Assembly: GCF_006442795.2 (NCBI RefSeq)
Contig: NZ_CP083956.1
Span: 2,953,501-3,017,500, forward strand
Direction of reading: 5' to 3'
DNA from: Mesorhizobium sp. B1-1-8
GTDB taxonomy: Bacteria > Pseudomonadota > Alphaproteobacteria > Rhizobiales > Rhizobiaceae
Length of the DNA: 64,000 nucleotides
The position numbers were made by a program, and so were the translations under genes. This document shows, piece by piece, positions 8,440 to 18,305 of this stretch (the stretch's first letter is position 1; every line of letters starts with the position of its first letter). The notes under the pieces are model-generated. The model was given only the letters and a program-made list of their open reading frames with translations. It did no database searches and was not told the DNA's origin.

Positions 8440-9735
8440 ATGTCACAATCAGTTCAGGCCTTCGCGCCGGTCCGATTCGACGCCGATGCACAGGCCAAGC
8501 TGTCGGCGCTGAGACGCATCAAATTCATTGCCGCGGCGACGCTCGGCCTGTGCGTCGTGGTGTTTGCCCTGGCGAAATCCTTCGAGGGCGCCTATCCTTG
8601 GCTCGGTTTCGTTGCCGCCTTCGCCGAAGCGGCAACCATCGGCGGCCTGGCCGACTGGTATGCGGTGGTGGCGCTGTTTCGGCGACCGCTCGGCCTGCCG
8701 ATCCCGCACACCGCAATCATCCCGGAAAACCAGCACCGTATCGCCGACAATCTCGGCCGCTTCATCGAGGCCAATTTCCTGGCGCCGGAGCCGGTGCGGG
8801 AAAAGCTGACCGAGGTCGACTTTGCAGCGCTGGTCGCCGACTGGCTGGCCGACGCTGAACGTGCCGCCGACCTGTCGCGATTCGTCGCCCGGTTGGTGCC
8901 CCAGACGCTTGCCGCGGTGGAGCAGTCCGGACTGCGCGACTTCGTCACCAGCCGCATGCTGGAACAGATCGAAAAGGTGCCGCTGGCGCCGCTTGCCGCC
9001 GAGCTTTTGTCGGCGCTGACCGAAGATCGGCGCCACCAAAAACTGTTCGATGAATTCATCAGGGTGGTCGGCCGGTTTCTGAATGACGAGCAGGCCTTGG
9101 CGACGATGCGCGAGAAGATCCGCGAGGAACTGCCATCGCTGTTCAACCTGTTTCGCGCCGACGCCTATCTGTTGAAGAAGATCGTCGCATCGGCGGGCTC
9201 GCTGCTCGACGAGGTGAGAGCCGATCCCAATCACCCGATGCGCGCCGAATTCGACCGCTTCGCGCTTGGCTTTATCGACCGGCTCAGGACCTCGAAGCAA
9301 TATGCAAGGCGCGCCGAGAAGCTGAAGCGCGACTTTCTCACCAGGCCGGAAGTCAAGGCGCTGGCCGGCGACATTTGGGAAAGCCTGCGCCTGTTCATCG
9401 AGCAGGATGTCAACGCGCCGAATTCAATGATCCGCGACCATCTCGCCAACATGTTCGTCGAGGTCGGCCGGCATCTCGCCGACGACACGCAGATCAGGGC
9501 GGACATGAACCAGGGCTTCGTCGTGGCGCTCGCCTCATTCGTCGAAAGCCAGAAGAGCGGCGTGTCGAAATTCATCGCCGACCAGGTCAAGCGCTGGGAT
9601 CTTGCCCAACTGACGCGGCTGATCGAGATGAACATCGGCAAGGACCTGCAATATATACGCTTCAACGGCATGATCATCGGCGGCCTCGCCGGCCTGGTGC
9701 TGTACACGGCCGAACGGCTGTTTCTCGTCAATTGA
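8440..9735 (+). CDS. DUF445 family membrane-anchored protein
   Basis: 431 residues from ATG 8440, with AAAAAGGAG 9-16 bases upstream. It matches DUF445 (YjiN-like): an N-terminal membrane helix (KFIAAATLGLCVVVFALAK), the family motif around GGLADWYAVVALFRRPLGLPI and PHTAIIPENQHRIADNLGRF, a long helical middle and a C-terminal membrane segment (GLAGLVLYTAERLF). The biochemical role of the family is unknown. It is divergent from rirA but shows no iron motif of its own. Confidence 0.85.
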   Translation: MSQSVQAFAPVRFDADAQAKLSALRRIKFIAAATLGLCVVVFALAKSFEGAYPWLGFVAAFAEAATIGGLADWYAVVALFRRPLGLPIPHTAIIPENQHRIADNLGRFIEANFLAPEPVREKLTEVDFAALVADWLADAERAADLSRFVARLVPQTLAAVEQSGLRDFVTSRMLEQIEKVPLAPLAAELLSALTEDRRHQKLFDEFIRVVGRFLNDEQALATMREKIREELPSLFNLFRADAYLLKKIVASAGSLLDEVRADPNHPMRAEFDRFALGFIDRLRTSKQYARRAEKLKRDFLTRPEVKALAGDIWESLRLFIEQDVNAPNSMIRDHLANMFVEVGRHLADDTQIRADMNQGFVVALASFVESQKSGVSKFIADQVKRWDLAQLTRLIEMNIGKDLQYIRFNGMIIGGLAGLVLYTAERLFLVN

Positions 9736-9803
9736 CGCGCGCCGGAGGTGCACTATTGTCCCTGATGGGCGCTGCATCCGCGGCGGATCGGGAGGTGAAC
9801 GAC

Positions 9804-10232
9804 ATGGCAAGGCAAACGGACTCCGATACGTTTCTGGAAATGTTCAGCAGGTTCGGCCGCGATCTCAAAGTGCCGAACGTGGACATGCAGGCGATCCTCG
9901 ACCACCACCGCAAGAACCTCGAGGCGCTGGAAAAGTCGGTCAGGGCAAGTGCCGCCGGAGCCACCTCGGTCCTGTCGCGGCAGCATGAAATGCTGCAGGA
10001 GGCGCTGCGCGAGGCTACCCAGATGGCGCAGAACTACCAGGCCCCCGGCAATCCGCAGGACCTGATGACCAAGCAGGCGGAGTTCGCCAGAAAATCGTTC
10101 GAGACGACGCTGAAGAACGCCAGCGAAGTGGCTGACATGGTGAGAAGGTCCAACACCGAATCGATCGAAATCCTGCGCGACCGGATCAGGGACGCGATGG
10201 CGGAAATCCGTGCCGGCTACGAGAAAAAGTGA
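9804..10232 (+). CDS. Phasin family protein
   Basis: 142-residue, almost wholly helical protein fitting the phasin family (about 110-150 residues), with LEALEKSVRASAAGATSV, FARKSFETTLKNASEVADMV and a C-terminal RDRIRDAMAEIRAGYEKK. Phasins coat polyhydroxyalkanoate granules and limit coalescence. The ATG at 9804 follows a GGGAGGTGAAC ribosome site. No PHA synthase or depolymerase gene is in the window, so the granule role rests on family membership. Confidence 0.8.
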   Translation: MARQTDSDTFLEMFSRFGRDLKVPNVDMQAILDHHRKNLEALEKSVRASAAGATSVLSRQHEMLQEALREATQMAQNYQAPGNPQDLMTKQAEFARKSFETTLKNASEVADMVRRSNTESIEILRDRIRDAMAEIRAGYEKK

Positions 10233-10337
10233 GAGGCCGGACCATCCCGGCTTCCCGTAACTTCGGATTGGATTGAAGTAGCGTTGCAACCGACGCTTGC
10301 GGCCGGCTGTTTCCGGTCTGCTTAGGTTTTTGATTTC

Positions 10338-10386
10338 AAGCATGTCTTCGCCCCGAAACCGCTACACACTTTCGGGAGACATGCTT
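10338..10386. repeat. Rhizobial-type intergenic palindrome, copy 1
   Basis: Two nested inverted repeats: outer arms AAGCATGTCT / AGACATGCTT and inner arms CCCGAAA / TTTCGGG around ACCGCTACACAC-like sequence. The same element recurs at 60098-60144 with matching changes in both arms. Confidence 0.75.
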
Positions 10387-10485
10387 TAATCCGTCAACCC
10401 TGCGGGCGAAATCGCAGGCCTGCGAATTGACAGCGACCGCCGGTTCGTGGTCGGGAGACTTGCTGGAGCCACCAGGAAAGCGGGA

Positions 10486-10983
10486 ATGACGGAAAATCGG
10501 CCGAGAACGCCGCCGACCTTCGAGCAGTTGCGGACGATGGCCGGACAGGAGATCGGCGTCTCCGACTGGACGACGGTCGACCAGCGGCGCATCGACCAGT
10601 TCGCCGAATGCACCGGCGACCACCAGTGGATTCATGTCGACCCCCAGCGTGCGAAACGGCAGAGCCCGTTCCGCACCACGATCGCGCATGGCTATCTGAC
10701 GCTGTCGATCATCGGCGCGCTGGCACTGGAAATGGGCATCGTGCCGGAGAACACGCAGGCCGCCTTCAACTACGGCTTCGACAAGGTGCGCTTCCTGGCG
10801 CCGGTGCGGGCCGGCGCCCGCATCAGGCTGCGCACGACGCTGCTTTCGATGGAGGATCGCGGGCCCGGCCAGTATCTGATGAAGGCGGCAAACACCGTCG
10901 ACATCGAAGGCGAGCCAAAACCGGCGCTTACCGCCGAAACGCTGGTCATGCTCTACGAGCGCCGCAAGCGGGCAGGGGCCTGA
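10486..10983 (+). CDS. MaoC family (R)-enoyl-CoA hydratase-like protein
   Basis: 165 residues from ATG 10486 (a GTG at 10447 would add 13). A hot-dog fold hydratase with the motif pair Asp45...His50 (TGDHQWIHVD) and HGY at 68-70, which is the R-hydratase catalytic set. Such enzymes hydrate trans-2-enoyl-CoA, in some bacteria supplying (R)-3-hydroxyacyl-CoA for polyhydroxyalkanoate. The phasin just upstream makes that link attractive but unproven. Its stop overlaps the first base of an inverted repeat bounding the next island. Confidence 0.85.
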   Translation: MTENRPRTPPTFEQLRTMAGQEIGVSDWTTVDQRRIDQFAECTGDHQWIHVDPQRAKRQSPFRTTIAHGYLTLSIIGALALEMGIVPENTQAAFNYGFDKVRFLAPVRAGARIRLRTTLLSMEDRGPGQYLMKAANTVDIEGEPKPALTAETLVMLYERRKRAGA

Positions 10984-11008
10984 GAGACTGTTTGGAAATT
11001 CTCCGGCG
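10983..11008. repeat. Left inverted repeat bounding the toxin-antitoxin segment
   Basis: Starts AGAGACTGTTTGGAAATTC and continues TCCGGCG. Its partner at 12052-12079, read on the other strand, starts AGAGACTGTTTCGAAATTC and continues GCTCCGGCG. The pair faces inwards around about 1.1 kb. Confidence 0.6.
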
Positions 11009-11066
11009 GCCATCTGATGGCGTTGGGCCTCATGCCCTCACCGCGCAATACTTATTGCCCAGTTGT

Positions 11067-11091
11067 AGCAATATTGCTTGACAATATTGCT
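11067..11091. promoter_or_regulatory. Operator palindrome over the toxin-antitoxin promoter
   Basis: Perfect 10-bp inverted repeat AGCAATATTG / CAATATTGCT separated by 5 bases. It covers a consensus -35 TTGACA (11078-11083); a weak -10 (GATATC, 11101-11106) lies 17 bases on. This is the expected layout for autorepression by the HTH antitoxin encoded downstream. Confidence 0.65.
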
Positions 11092-11111
11092 GCTATCAGT
11101 GATATCTGGCC

Positions 11112-11354
11112 ATGAAAACGATCGTTCTCGCCCCTGCCGCCGCCAAGGCCCTCGACAAGATGAGCGAGTCCGCCCGCGTGCAGATCACCGAGGCACTGCA
11201 TGCCTATGCAATGCATGGCACGGGCGACGCGAAGGCGATGGTCGGCACGCCGACGGTACGGCTGCGCAGCGGCGATTACCGGGTCATCTTCGACGAGGCG
11301 GCGACGACGATCACGGTTCTGGCGCTAGGCAACCGCCGGGAAATCTATCGATAG
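11112..11354 (+). CDS. RelE/ParE-superfamily toxin
   Basis: 80 residues, basic, with the RelE-like pattern (LAPAAAKALDKMSESARVQI, then VRLRSGDYRVIFDE and ALGNRREIY at the end). RelE-type toxins cleave mRNA at the ribosome. It precedes its antitoxin, the reversed order seen in higBA-type pairs. There is no ribosome site before the ATG, and the predicted transcription start would fall almost on it, so the message may be leaderless. Confidence 0.85.
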   Translation: MKTIVLAPAAAKALDKMSESARVQITEALHAYAMHGTGDAKAMVGTPTVRLRSGDYRVIFDEAATTITVLALGNRREIYR

Positions 11355-11363
11355 GAGACAGCA

Positions 11364-11732
11364 ATGGGTATTCAGATCATCACTACCGACAGCGGCGACG
11401 AACTTGTCGTCATGTCGCGCCGCGAATACGATGCCCTGCTGGCCCAACTGGGCGACGAGGACGCGGAAGACCGCATGACGCTGCTCATCGCGGCCGAGGC
11501 GCGCGGCGAACAGGCTCTACCTGAGCAGGTTTCGGCGGCCATGCTGGCCGGCGACAGCGTGCTGAAGGCGGTGCGCAAATGGCGGGGCCTCACCCAGGCG
11601 GCGCTTGCCCAGGCAGCCGGCCTCAACCAGGGCTATCTCAGCGAGCTCGAGGCGCGCGCCAAGACGGGCAAGGCCGAAACTATGCAGCGCCTGGCCAGGG
11701 CCATGGATGTTCCTGCGGGCTGGCTTGCCTGA
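11364..11732 (+). CDS. HTH (XRE) antitoxin
   Basis: 122 residues, 9 bases after the toxin with an AGGAGA ribosome site. The N-terminal third resembles a Phd/antitoxin-like strand-helix segment (VVMSRREYDALLAQLGDE). The C-terminal half is an XRE-type helix-turn-helix (WRGLTQAALAQAAGLNQGYL, residues about 72-118). It should neutralise the toxin and repress the operon at the 11067-11091 palindrome. Confidence 0.85.
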   Translation: MGIQIITTDSGDELVVMSRREYDALLAQLGDEDAEDRMTLLIAAEARGEQALPEQVSAAMLAGDSVLKAVRKWRGLTQAALAQAAGLNQGYLSELEARAKTGKAETMQRLARAMDVPAGWLA

Positions 11733-12108
11733 AACGCTGCGCAAGGCGGCGGGACTGTAGAGACCAACCATGATGACGAGGAGGGGATCGCGCATCACTC
11801 CGCCCTCCAGATCGTCGAGCCCGAGCATGTCGAACATGGTCGTGATGGCGCGCTTGCTTCCGGCCTTCGCCGGCCAAAGCCTTCCTGAGCGTCTACGCCT
11901 CGGATCGGCTACGGCCGGCATAGGCCGGTGCTCACGGACTCAAAGCCGGCTCCGCTCCCGCCTTCGCCTGCTGACGCCATTGCAGGCGCCCGCGCTCCAT
12001 GAAGGGCTACGGCCGGCGTAGGCAGGTTCTCGAAACCGCCACCATATGCCTCGCCGGAGCGAATTTCGAAACAGTCTCTTGGCGCTCCGTTTTCCGGCAG
12101 GGCATACG
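11733..12108. other. Gene-free tail of the toxin-antitoxin segment
   Basis: No complete gene. It contains two 27-base direct repeats (11907-11933 and 12005-12031, both GGCTACGGCCGGC...), the right inverted repeat at 12052-12079, and on the minus strand a short protein-like stretch (RAITTMFDMLGLDDLEGG, about 11780-11850) that may be the remnant of a displaced gene. Confidence 0.5.
12052..12079. repeat. Right inverted repeat bounding the toxin-antitoxin segment
   Basis: Reverse complement of the repeat at 10983-11008 apart from a few mismatches and a two-base indel. I see no convincing target-site duplication outside the pair. Confidence 0.6.
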
Positions 12109-13533
12109 TCAATTTGCCATCGCTTTATCGAGCGCCTTGAAAATCTGTTCGTCCTCGCATTGGGCGACGTTGAAGCGCATGAAGCGGCTGGCGGTGAGCG
12201 ACAGGCTGAAGGCGTTGCCGGGCGCCAGCACGACGTTGTCCGTCAGCGCGCGGCGGGCGACATCGGCGGCGTCGATGCCGTCGGGCAGGCGACACCACAG
12301 GAACATGCCGGCAGGCTGGTCGATCCAGGGCTCGATACCCATCGCCTTCAGCCGGCCCGCGGTCTCGGCCATGGCGCGCGACAGCCGGGCGCGCAGCTGC
12401 TCGACATGCTTGCGATAGCTGCCATCTTTCAGCAGCGTCAGCACAAGCTCGGATGAGAGGCGTCCGCCGCCGAAACTCGTGGCGATCTTGAGGTCGGTCA
12501 GCCCCTCCATCCAGTCGCGAGGTGCCGCGATGAAGCCGCAGCGTATGGAAGCGGACAACGTCTTGGAAAAGGAGCCGATGTGTACGACATGCCGCAGCCC
12601 GTCGAAGGCAGCAAGCCGCGGGGCAGGGGCGTGTTCGAAATCGGCGAAGATGTCGTCCTCGACAATGGTGAGTTCCGCCTGGTCGGCGAGTTTGAGCAAC
12701 CGGTGCGCGGTGACGGGAGACAGGATCGCGCCGGTCGGGTTGTGGATGCCGGAATTGGTGATGTAGAGGCGCGGCCGATGTTCGGCGAGCGCCTGCGCGA
12801 ACAGCTCGATGTCGGGTCCGGAAGGCGTGTAGGGCACGGAGACGACCTTGGCCCGATGGGCGCGCAGCAGCGCGTGGAAGTTGAAATAGCAGGGATCGTC
12901 GACCAGTACCGTATCGCCCGGTTCAAGCAGGAAGCGGCACAGAAGGTCGATGGCTTGGGTGCCCGATTCGGTGAGCATGATCTGGTCGGGCGAAGCCTCG
13001 ACGCCGTGCACCGACACGCGGCGGGCGAGAAGCTGCCGCAGCGCCGGCAGGCCGAGCGGCGTACCGTAATCGGCAAGCACCGCATCGTCGGCTCGCGCCG
13101 CGCCCCGCAATGCCTGGCGCAGCGCGGCCTGCGGTAGCCAGGAGGCCGGCAGCCAGCCGCAGCCAGGCTTCAGCATTTCCTCGCCCGCCTCCAGAGACTG
13201 CCTGGACACCCAGAGCGGATCGACGGCGCGGTCGAGCCGCGGGCCGATCTCGGCCAGTGACAGCGGCGCGAGCTGGCCGGCGGCGTAGAAGCCGGAACCA
13301 GGCCGTGAGCGGATCGTGCCCTCCGCGACCAGACGCTCATAGGCTTCGACAACAGTTGATTTCGAAACCTGCAAGGATTTGGCCAGCGCTCGGATCGAGG
13401 GCAGGCGGGCCCCGGGCGTCAGCGTGCGCGCCGCGATCCGGTGACGGATCGTCGCCATCACACCCTCGACGAGGGTGCGCGCACCATCGATTTGCAAGGC
13501 AAGTTCCGCCATCTGTACTGTCCGCAATGCCAT
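12109..13533 (-). CDS. MocR/PdxR-type regulator (GntR HTH fused to aminotransferase)
   Basis: 474 residues. The N-terminal GntR winged helix (TLTPGARLPSIRALAKSLQV, SKSTVVEAYERLVAEG) is joined to a fold-type I PLP domain (GTPLGLPALRQLLARRVSVH, SKTLSASIRCGF with the Schiff-base lysine). MocR proteins sense an amine or PLP and regulate a neighbouring gene. The open frame runs further upstream but only as antisense of the adjacent exporter; ATG 13533 gives a normal length, and 13512 is an alternative. It is divergent from the DMT exporter, its probable target. Confidence 0.87.
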   Translation of the reverse strand: MALRTVQMAELALQIDGARTLVEGVMATIRHRIAARTLTPGARLPSIRALAKSLQVSKSTVVEAYERLVAEGTIRSRPGSGFYAAGQLAPLSLAEIGPRLDRAVDPLWVSRQSLEAGEEMLKPGCGWLPASWLPQAALRQALRGAARADDAVLADYGTPLGLPALRQLLARRVSVHGVEASPDQIMLTESGTQAIDLLCRFLLEPGDTVLVDDPCYFNFHALLRAHRAKVVSVPYTPSGPDIELFAQALAEHRPRLYITNSGIHNPTGAILSPVTAHRLLKLADQAELTIVEDDIFADFEHAPAPRLAAFDGLRHVVHIGSFSKTLSASIRCGFIAAPRDWMEGLTDLKIATSFGGGRLSSELVLTLLKDGSYRKHVEQLRARLSRAMAETAGRLKAMGIEPWIDQPAGMFLWCRLPDGIDAADVARRALTDNVVLAPGNAFSLSLTASRFMRFNVAQCEDEQIFKALDKAMAN

Positions 13534-13563
13534 TACAGTTTTGTTGAATTGTACCCCACTGTC
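13514..13563. promoter_or_regulatory. Possible MocR operator between regulator and exporter
   Basis: TGTACTGTC at 13514 and TGTAC plus ACTGTC at 13550-13563 form spaced direct repeats around the mocR start. MocR regulators often bind direct repeats in such divergent regions. Low confidence. Confidence 0.25.
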
Positions 13564-13618
13564 TCTGGCGAGGCCATAGCCGCCGGGTTGATAGAGGGCG
13601 GAAACAACGGAGCCTGGA

Positions 13619-14512
13619 ATGGACAAGACGGCGAGCGGCTGGCTGAACGGATTCATCGGCGTGCTGATCTTCAGCGGCTCGCTACCGGCAACGCATGTGG
13701 CGGTGATGGATTTCGATCCGACGTTTCTCACGTCGGCCCGCGCGGCGATTGCCGGGCTGCTTGGCCTGGCGATGCTGCTTGTGTTCCGGCAGCAGCGTCC
13801 GCAGCGCGAAGACATGGTCTCGCTGGTGGTCGTAGCACTCGGCGTGGTCGTCGGCTTTCCCTTGCTGACGGCGCTGGCGTTGGAGCACATCACCACTGCC
13901 CATTCCATTATCTTCGTCGGGCTGCTGCCGCTGGCGACCGCGATCTTCGGGGTGCTGCGCGGCGGCGACCGGCCGCGTCCGGCGTTCTGGCTGTTCTCAT
14001 GCTTCGGCAGCGCGCTGGTCGCGGGCTTTGCCCTGTCGCAAGGCGTGACAGCGTCGCCGGTCGGCGACGGCCTGATGCTGGGCGCCATCATCATGTGCGG
14101 GCTGGGCTATGCGGAGGGTGCTGCGCTGTCGCGCAGGCTCGGCGGCTGGCAGGTGATCTGCTGGGCCTTGGTGTTGTCGCTGCCGGTCATGCTGGTGCTG
14201 ACTTTTGCGACATTGCCAACGTCCTTTGCTGGCATCGGTTCCGGCGCATGGATCGGCCTCGCCTATGTCTCGCTGTTCAGCATGCTGATCGGCTTCGTGT
14301 TCTGGTATCGCGGCCTTGCGCAAGGCGGCATCGCGGCCGTCGGCCAACTGCAGTTGCTGCAGCCCTTCTTTGGCCTGGCGCTGGCGGCGACGCTGCTGCA
14401 CGAGCAGGTCAGCCCGCTGATGATTGTCGTCACGCTCGGCGTGGTGGCGTGCGTGTTCGGAGCGAAGAAGTTTGCGAAGCAGGATGTGCCGCGGCAGGCG
14501 CGCGCGAGCTGA
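13619..14512 (+). CDS. EamA/DMT family exporter
   Basis: 297 residues with about ten hydrophobic helices in two EamA halves. The first half ends around EHITTAHSIIFVGLLPLATA; the second contains VSLFSMLIGFVFWYRGLAQG and GQLQLLQPFFGLALAATLLH, typical of drug/metabolite transporters. Substrate unknown; members export amino acids, purines and other metabolites. The divergent MocR gene suggests control by an amine or vitamin B6-related ligand. Confidence 0.87.
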   Translation: MDKTASGWLNGFIGVLIFSGSLPATHVAVMDFDPTFLTSARAAIAGLLGLAMLLVFRQQRPQREDMVSLVVVALGVVVGFPLLTALALEHITTAHSIIFVGLLPLATAIFGVLRGGDRPRPAFWLFSCFGSALVAGFALSQGVTASPVGDGLMLGAIIMCGLGYAEGAALSRRLGGWQVICWALVLSLPVMLVLTFATLPTSFAGIGSGAWIGLAYVSLFSMLIGFVFWYRGLAQGGIAAVGQLQLLQPFFGLALAATLLHEQVSPLMIVVTLGVVACVFGAKKFAKQDVPRQARAS

Positions 14513-14517
14513 CCGCG

Positions 14518-15561
<1,044 letters not shown>

Positions 15562-15595
15562 GGAATTGCCTTCATATTTCTCAGTTCAGAATGCG

Positions 15596-16075
15596 TCAGC
15601 TTAGCGATGGCGGTTCGTCGAGGAGCGGCTGCCGTTCGCGAAACCATTCGTCGGCTTCGACATCCCACGGCCAAACACCAGAGGTCGTGGGATAGACAAG
15701 CTGCATGACTCGGAAATCCGGACCATCGTAGAACCAGATATCCCAACCGAAAAACTCGGGATAGTGGTCTGGATGAACAGCGCCGAACTGACAGTCGAAG
15801 CCACCTCCCAGGAACCCCGAAGCTCGCTCTCCGACATTGAACTGCTCACCACCGCGCACTCGTCGGCAATACTCGTTGATGATGGTCAGGGAAAGCTTTG
15901 GCTTTAGCCCTATTACAACCAATTCAGGGACTTTGAAATTGTGCTCTATCCCCACCGAGTAAGCGAATGGCGGATGCTCGTCGTCCTCCAGCACATAGAG
16001 GATATGGCAGCCATACTCTTCGATATCGGCGAGCGCCTTGGCCTCGTCCGGGTCCGTGACTTCTCTATTCAGCAT
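15596..16075 (-). CDS. DUF4262 domain protein
   Basis: 159 acidic residues matching DUF4262 (VLEDDEHPPFAYSVGIEH near the N-terminus, NEYCRRVRGGEQFNVGER, HPDHYPEFFGWDIWFYDG). Function unknown. Its start overlaps the end of the isomerase gene by 11 bases, so it is probably translated from the same message as the FAA hydrolase and isomerase. Confidence 0.8.
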   Translation of the reverse strand: MLNREVTDPDEAKALADIEEYGCHILYVLEDDEHPPFAYSVGIEHNFKVPELVVIGLKPKLSLTIINEYCRRVRGGEQFNVGERASGFLGGGFDCQFGAVHPDHYPEFFGWDIWFYDGPDFRVMQLVYPTTSGVWPWDVEADEWFRERQPLLDEPPSLS

Positions 16076-16715
16076 CGATCTGTTTCTCAGGAGATGCCCT
16101 CTGGAACGCCGGCAGCGCCATGCAGGCTGCGTGGATGCGCGAGATCACCGGATAGGGCGTCATGTCGACGCCAAAGCGCGCGTTGTTGGTGACTTGGGCG
16201 GCAAGGCAGATGTCGGCCAAGCCCGGCGCATCGCCATGGCAGAATGCGCCCGTCGGCGGTGATGTGGCCAGAATCTTTTCAAGCGGCTGGAAACCTTCGT
16301 TCACCCAGTGCCGGAACCAGTTGACGACGTCCTGGTCGCCTGCGCCGAACACGGTGCGCAGCGACGTCAGCACACGCAGATTGTTCACCGGATGGATATC
16401 GCAGGCGATCATCTGCGCCAGCATCCTGACGCGCGCGCGTCCCAGCGCATCCTTCGGCAGCAGCGGCGGTTCGGGCGCGATCTCGTCGAGATATTCGACG
16501 ATCGCCAGCGACTGCGTCAAAAGCGTGCCGTCGTCGAGCACCAGCGCCGGCACCAGCCCTTGCGGATTGACCGCGAGATAGGTGGCTTCCAGATGCTCGC
16601 CGTGACGCAGGTGATGCGGCACATAGGTATAGGTCAGCCCCTTCATCTCCAGCGCGATCCGCACCCGGTAGGAGGTGGAGGAGCGGTAGTAGTTGTGGAG
16701 GACGAGGTTGCTCAT
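16065..16715 (-). CDS. maiA: Maleylacetoacetate (or maleylpyruvate) isomerase, zeta-class GST
   Basis: 216 residues with an N-terminal thioredoxin-like domain carrying the zeta motif SSTSYRVRIALEMKG, where the usual Cys of SSC is Thr, and a helical C-domain (IACDIHPVNNLRVLTSL). These glutathione-dependent enzymes isomerise the cis ring-cleavage product of homogentisate or gentisate to the fumaryl form. The upstream FAA hydrolase 9 bases away would cleave that product. No homogentisate or gentisate dioxygenase is in the window, so which pathway is open. Confidence 0.85.
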   Translation of the reverse strand: MSNLVLHNYYRSSTSYRVRIALEMKGLTYTYVPHHLRHGEHLEATYLAVNPQGLVPALVLDDGTLLTQSLAIVEYLDEIAPEPPLLPKDALGRARVRMLAQMIACDIHPVNNLRVLTSLRTVFGAGDQDVVNWFRHWVNEGFQPLEKILATSPPTGAFCHGDAPGLADICLAAQVTNNARFGVDMTPYPVISRIHAACMALPAFQRASPEKQIDAE

Positions 16716-16724
16716 CGGACTGGG

Positions 16725-17423
<699 letters not shown>

Positions 17424-17621
17424 CGGTGTCTCTGCATCGGGGTATGGTTCCGTTAAGCACATTCGGCCCATTTCGGCGGCCGGGCAAGGCATGACGGCCG
17501 CGAAAGCATTGGCCCTGTCGCTGCGTCGAGTTGGCGATGTACTATTTGGCAATAATCTGGCCATGCTCGCGGGACTATCCTGTGCCCGACAAAACCGAAC
17601 CGATGCCGCCGAACTGAAGCC

Positions 17622-18305
17622 ATGACCGCCGTCAACGATCGCGCCCGCTTCCTGATCATCGACGACCACCCGCTGTTTCGCGAGGCGCTGCACAGCGCCG
17701 TGCAGATGGCCTATCCGGATGTCGACACGGTCGAGGCGCGCTCGATCGCCGAGGCGCTCGACCTTCTTTCCGAGGCCAAGCCGTTCGACCTAGCGCTGCT
17801 CGACTTGAGCATGCCCGACGTGCACGGTTTCGAAGGTCTATTGCAGCTCAGAACCCGCTATCCGCGCCTGCCGGTGGTGGTCGTGTCCGGCTATGAGGAG
17901 CCGAAGATCATTTCCGAGGCGCTGTCCTACGGCGCCGCCGGCTTCATCCCGAAATCGGCGCGCAAGACCGACCTGGCCAACGCCATACGCTCGGTGATGG
18001 ACGGCGCCATCTACGTGCCGGAAACCTATGAGGGCCAGCCGCCGGACGCCGACAGTGCCGACCGCGCCGACATGGTGCAGCGCCTGGCCAAGCTGACGCC
18101 GCAGCAACTACGCGTGCTGCAGATGCTGCGCCAGGGGATGCTGAACAAGCAGATCGCCTATGAGCTGCAGGTGGGCGAGACCACCGTCAAGGCACATGTC
18201 TCGGAGATCCTGCGCAAACTCAACGTCTACAGCCGCACGCAGGCGGTGATCGAGGTGTCGAAGCTGGACAATGCGGAGTTGTTCAGGGATCAGGCGGGGT
18301 TTTGA
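17622..18305 (+). CDS. LuxR/FixJ-family response regulator
   Basis: 227 residues: receiver domain with Asp14/Asp15 and phospho-acceptor Asp61 (LALLDLSMPDVHG), a lysine in GFIPKSARK, then a LuxR-type helix-turn-helix (KLTPQQLRVLQMLRQGMLNK, QVGETTVKAHVSEILRKLNV). It converges with the hybrid kinase gene, which ends 371 bases away, and no other kinase is near, so the two probably form a pathway. Confidence 0.88.
   Translation: MTAVNDRARFLIIDDHPLFREALHSAVQMAYPDVDTVEARSIAEALDLLSEAKPFDLALLDLSMPDVHGFEGLLQLRTRYPRLPVVVVSGYEEPKIISEALSYGAAGFIPKSARKTDLANAIRSVMDGAIYVPETYEGQPPDADSADRADMVQRLAKLTPQQLRVLQMLRQGMLNKQIAYELQVGETTVKAHVSEILRKLNVYSRTQAVIEVSKLDNAELFRDQAGF

Noticed and set aside
13534..14094. N-terminal extension of the MocR regulator
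   Set aside because: Antisense to the DMT exporter. The GntR domain begins just after the start at 13533 and the length is then normal for MocR.
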